A DNA stretch of 7,312 bases, taken from assembly GCA_021205005.1 (NCBI GenBank), contig JAJPYK010000146.1, forward strand, positions 1 through 7,312, in the 5' to 3' direction. The notes beneath the pieces were generated by a model. That model had not been told where the DNA came from, ran no database searches, and saw only the letters and a list, made by a program, of their open reading frames with translations. Position 1 is the first letter of the stretch. Every line of letters begins with the position of its first letter. The position numbers and the translations under genes are program-made. This stretch comes from Paraprevotella sp. GTDB lineage: Bacteria > Bacteroidota > Bacteroidia > Bacteroidales > Bacteroidaceae. This document shows positions 6,595 to 7,312 of this stretch, one piece after another.

Positions 6595-7218
6595 GTGGAT
6601 TTAAAACGAGATGTAGCGCGGGAAATTGCTCGTATTTACTGTCGTTTGACACCGGCGGGAATCTATGCTTTGTCTGAAATATTAGTGCCTTTCAAATACG
6701 CGAAAGGCGACGTGGTATTGCCAGAAGGTGAAACTTGCCAACATATGTATTTCGTTGAGCGCGGTATGGTAAGGCAATACTATTATAAAGGAGGGCGCGA
6801 TGTGACGGAACATTTTTCGTACGAGGGACGTATAGTGGTATGTATCGAGAGTTTTCTCAAGCAAGAGCCGTCCCGTCTGATTGTGGAAGCTTTGGAGAAC
6901 AGTCGGCTTTATGGTATTCCTTATGATGTTTTGCAGGAATTGGCCGATAAGAATAAAGAGATTGAATTGCTATTTAGGAGATTCTTGGAACACGCATTGA
7001 TCAGTTCGCAAGTTTATGCAGATAGTCAAAGATTCGAGAATGCTACGGAACGGTATTTGCGGCTGCTGAATACCAAACCGGAGATTCTGCTGCGGGCGCC
7101 GATGTTGCATGGGGCTTCCTACTTACAAATGTCGCCAGAAACGTTAAGTCGTGTGCGTGCTGCTCATTTGGAAGAATCTAAAAAAGAACGGAATGATAAA
7201 ACAACAGACGAGTCTTGA
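6595..7218 (+). CDS. Crp/Fnr-family transcriptional regulator
   Basis: The 207-residue protein has a cyclic-nucleotide-binding-type beta barrel (about residues 20-110, with VPFKYAKGDVVLPEGE and MYFVERGMVRQYYYKGG). An alpha-helical linker follows, then a C-terminal helix-turn-helix around residues 150-190, where RYLRLLNTKPEILLRAP and ASYLQMSPETLSRVRA resemble the winged-helix core of Bacteroidetes Crp-like proteins. The phosphate-binding cassette of true CRP (GE...RSA) is not visible; the equivalent stretch reads ESFLKQEPSRLIVEAL, so cAMP binding is doubtful. No FNR-type cysteine cluster is present. The effector is therefore unknown. GTG at 6595 is the only usable start between an in-frame TAA at 6580 and the next ATG at residue 51. 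The 21-base gap after lepA and the lack of a recognisable promoter suggest one transcript with lepA. The C-terminus ends in a charged tail (EESKKERNDKTTDES). Targets cannot be deduced from this window. Confidence 0.85.
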   Translation: MDLKRDVAREIARIYCRLTPAGIYALSEILVPFKYAKGDVVLPEGETCQHMYFVERGMVRQYYYKGGRDVTEHFSYEGRIVVCIESFLKQEPSRLIVEALENSRLYGIPYDVLQELADKNKEIELLFRRFLEHALISSQVYADSQRFENATERYLRLLNTKPEILLRAPMLHGASYLQMSPETLSRVRAAHLEESKKERNDKTTDES

Positions 7219-7223
7219 CTGCC

Positions 7224-7237
7224 GGACAGAAATGTCT
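7224..7237 (+). terminator. Small GAAA-loop hairpin after the regulator gene (weak terminator candidate)
   Basis: GACA (7225-7228) pairs with TGTC (7233-7236) around a GAAA tetraloop, with one more G-T pair outside. A moderately T-rich stretch follows (TTTGCATATTTT). The stem is short and the T run is interrupted, so this may not terminate alone. Confidence 0.25.
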
Positions 7238-7263
7238 CGTTTGCATATTTTAGTCGGAAAAAA

Positions 7264-7312
7264 GAGGGTGTGTCATAATTCAAAAAGCACTTTGAAAAAG
7301 TAATAATCAGAA
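7264..7312. other. Possible insertion-sequence end at the right edge
   Basis: GAGGGTGTGTCATAATTC (7264-7281) resembles, from memory, terminal inverted repeats of IS1182-like elements in Bacteroidetes, and no gene begins before the window ends. No transposase or second end is in view, so this is only a suggestion; it could equally be ordinary intergenic DNA. Confidence 0.22.

Overview
The window looks like chromosome from a member of the Bacteroidetes, most likely Bacteroidales. Two things point there. The protein families are typical: an ATP-grasp/PEP-binding protein without the rest of PEP synthase, a two-gene LysO exporter, a 444-residue hexameric-type glutamate dehydrogenase, and LepA followed by a short Crp-like regulator. 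The promoters in front of lepA and, less perfectly, gdhA match the Bacteroidetes pattern TTTG-N19/20-TAnnTTTG, and most starts lack a Shine-Dalgarno sequence. I cannot name a genus from sequence alone.

Layout, left to right. Positions 1-1798 (+) hold the 3' part of a PPDK_N (PEP/pyruvate-binding, ATP-grasp) gene. It is open at the left edge and broken by a one-base deletion in a T-run at 1595-1599. A hairpin at 1811-1845 separates it from the convergent lysO pair. The lysO pair (-) consists of a C-terminal half at 1858-2487, which has an in-frame TGA at codon 18, and an intact N-terminal half at 2477-2767; the two overlap by 11 bases. Positions 2768-3167 carry no gene. They hold a probable long structured lysO leader, a candidate -7 box at 3005-3012, and the gdhA terminator at about 3088-3135. 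gdhA (-) is at 3168-4502. Positions 4503-4791 are a divergent promoter region with an imperfect dyad and a pair of 11-base direct repeats. lepA (+, 4792-6573) and a Crp/Fnr-type regulator (+, 6595-7218) follow as a likely operon. The last ~50 bases may be the edge of an insertion sequence (weak).

Functionally the window is mostly core metabolism and translation: ammonia assimilation (gdhA), lysine export (lysO pair), translation elongation (lepA), one transcription regulator, and an ATP-grasp protein of unknown substrate. I do not see an obvious new defence or mobile system. The points most worth checking are the two independent gene disruptions, the long lysO leader, and the symmetric architecture between the gdhA and lepA promoters.
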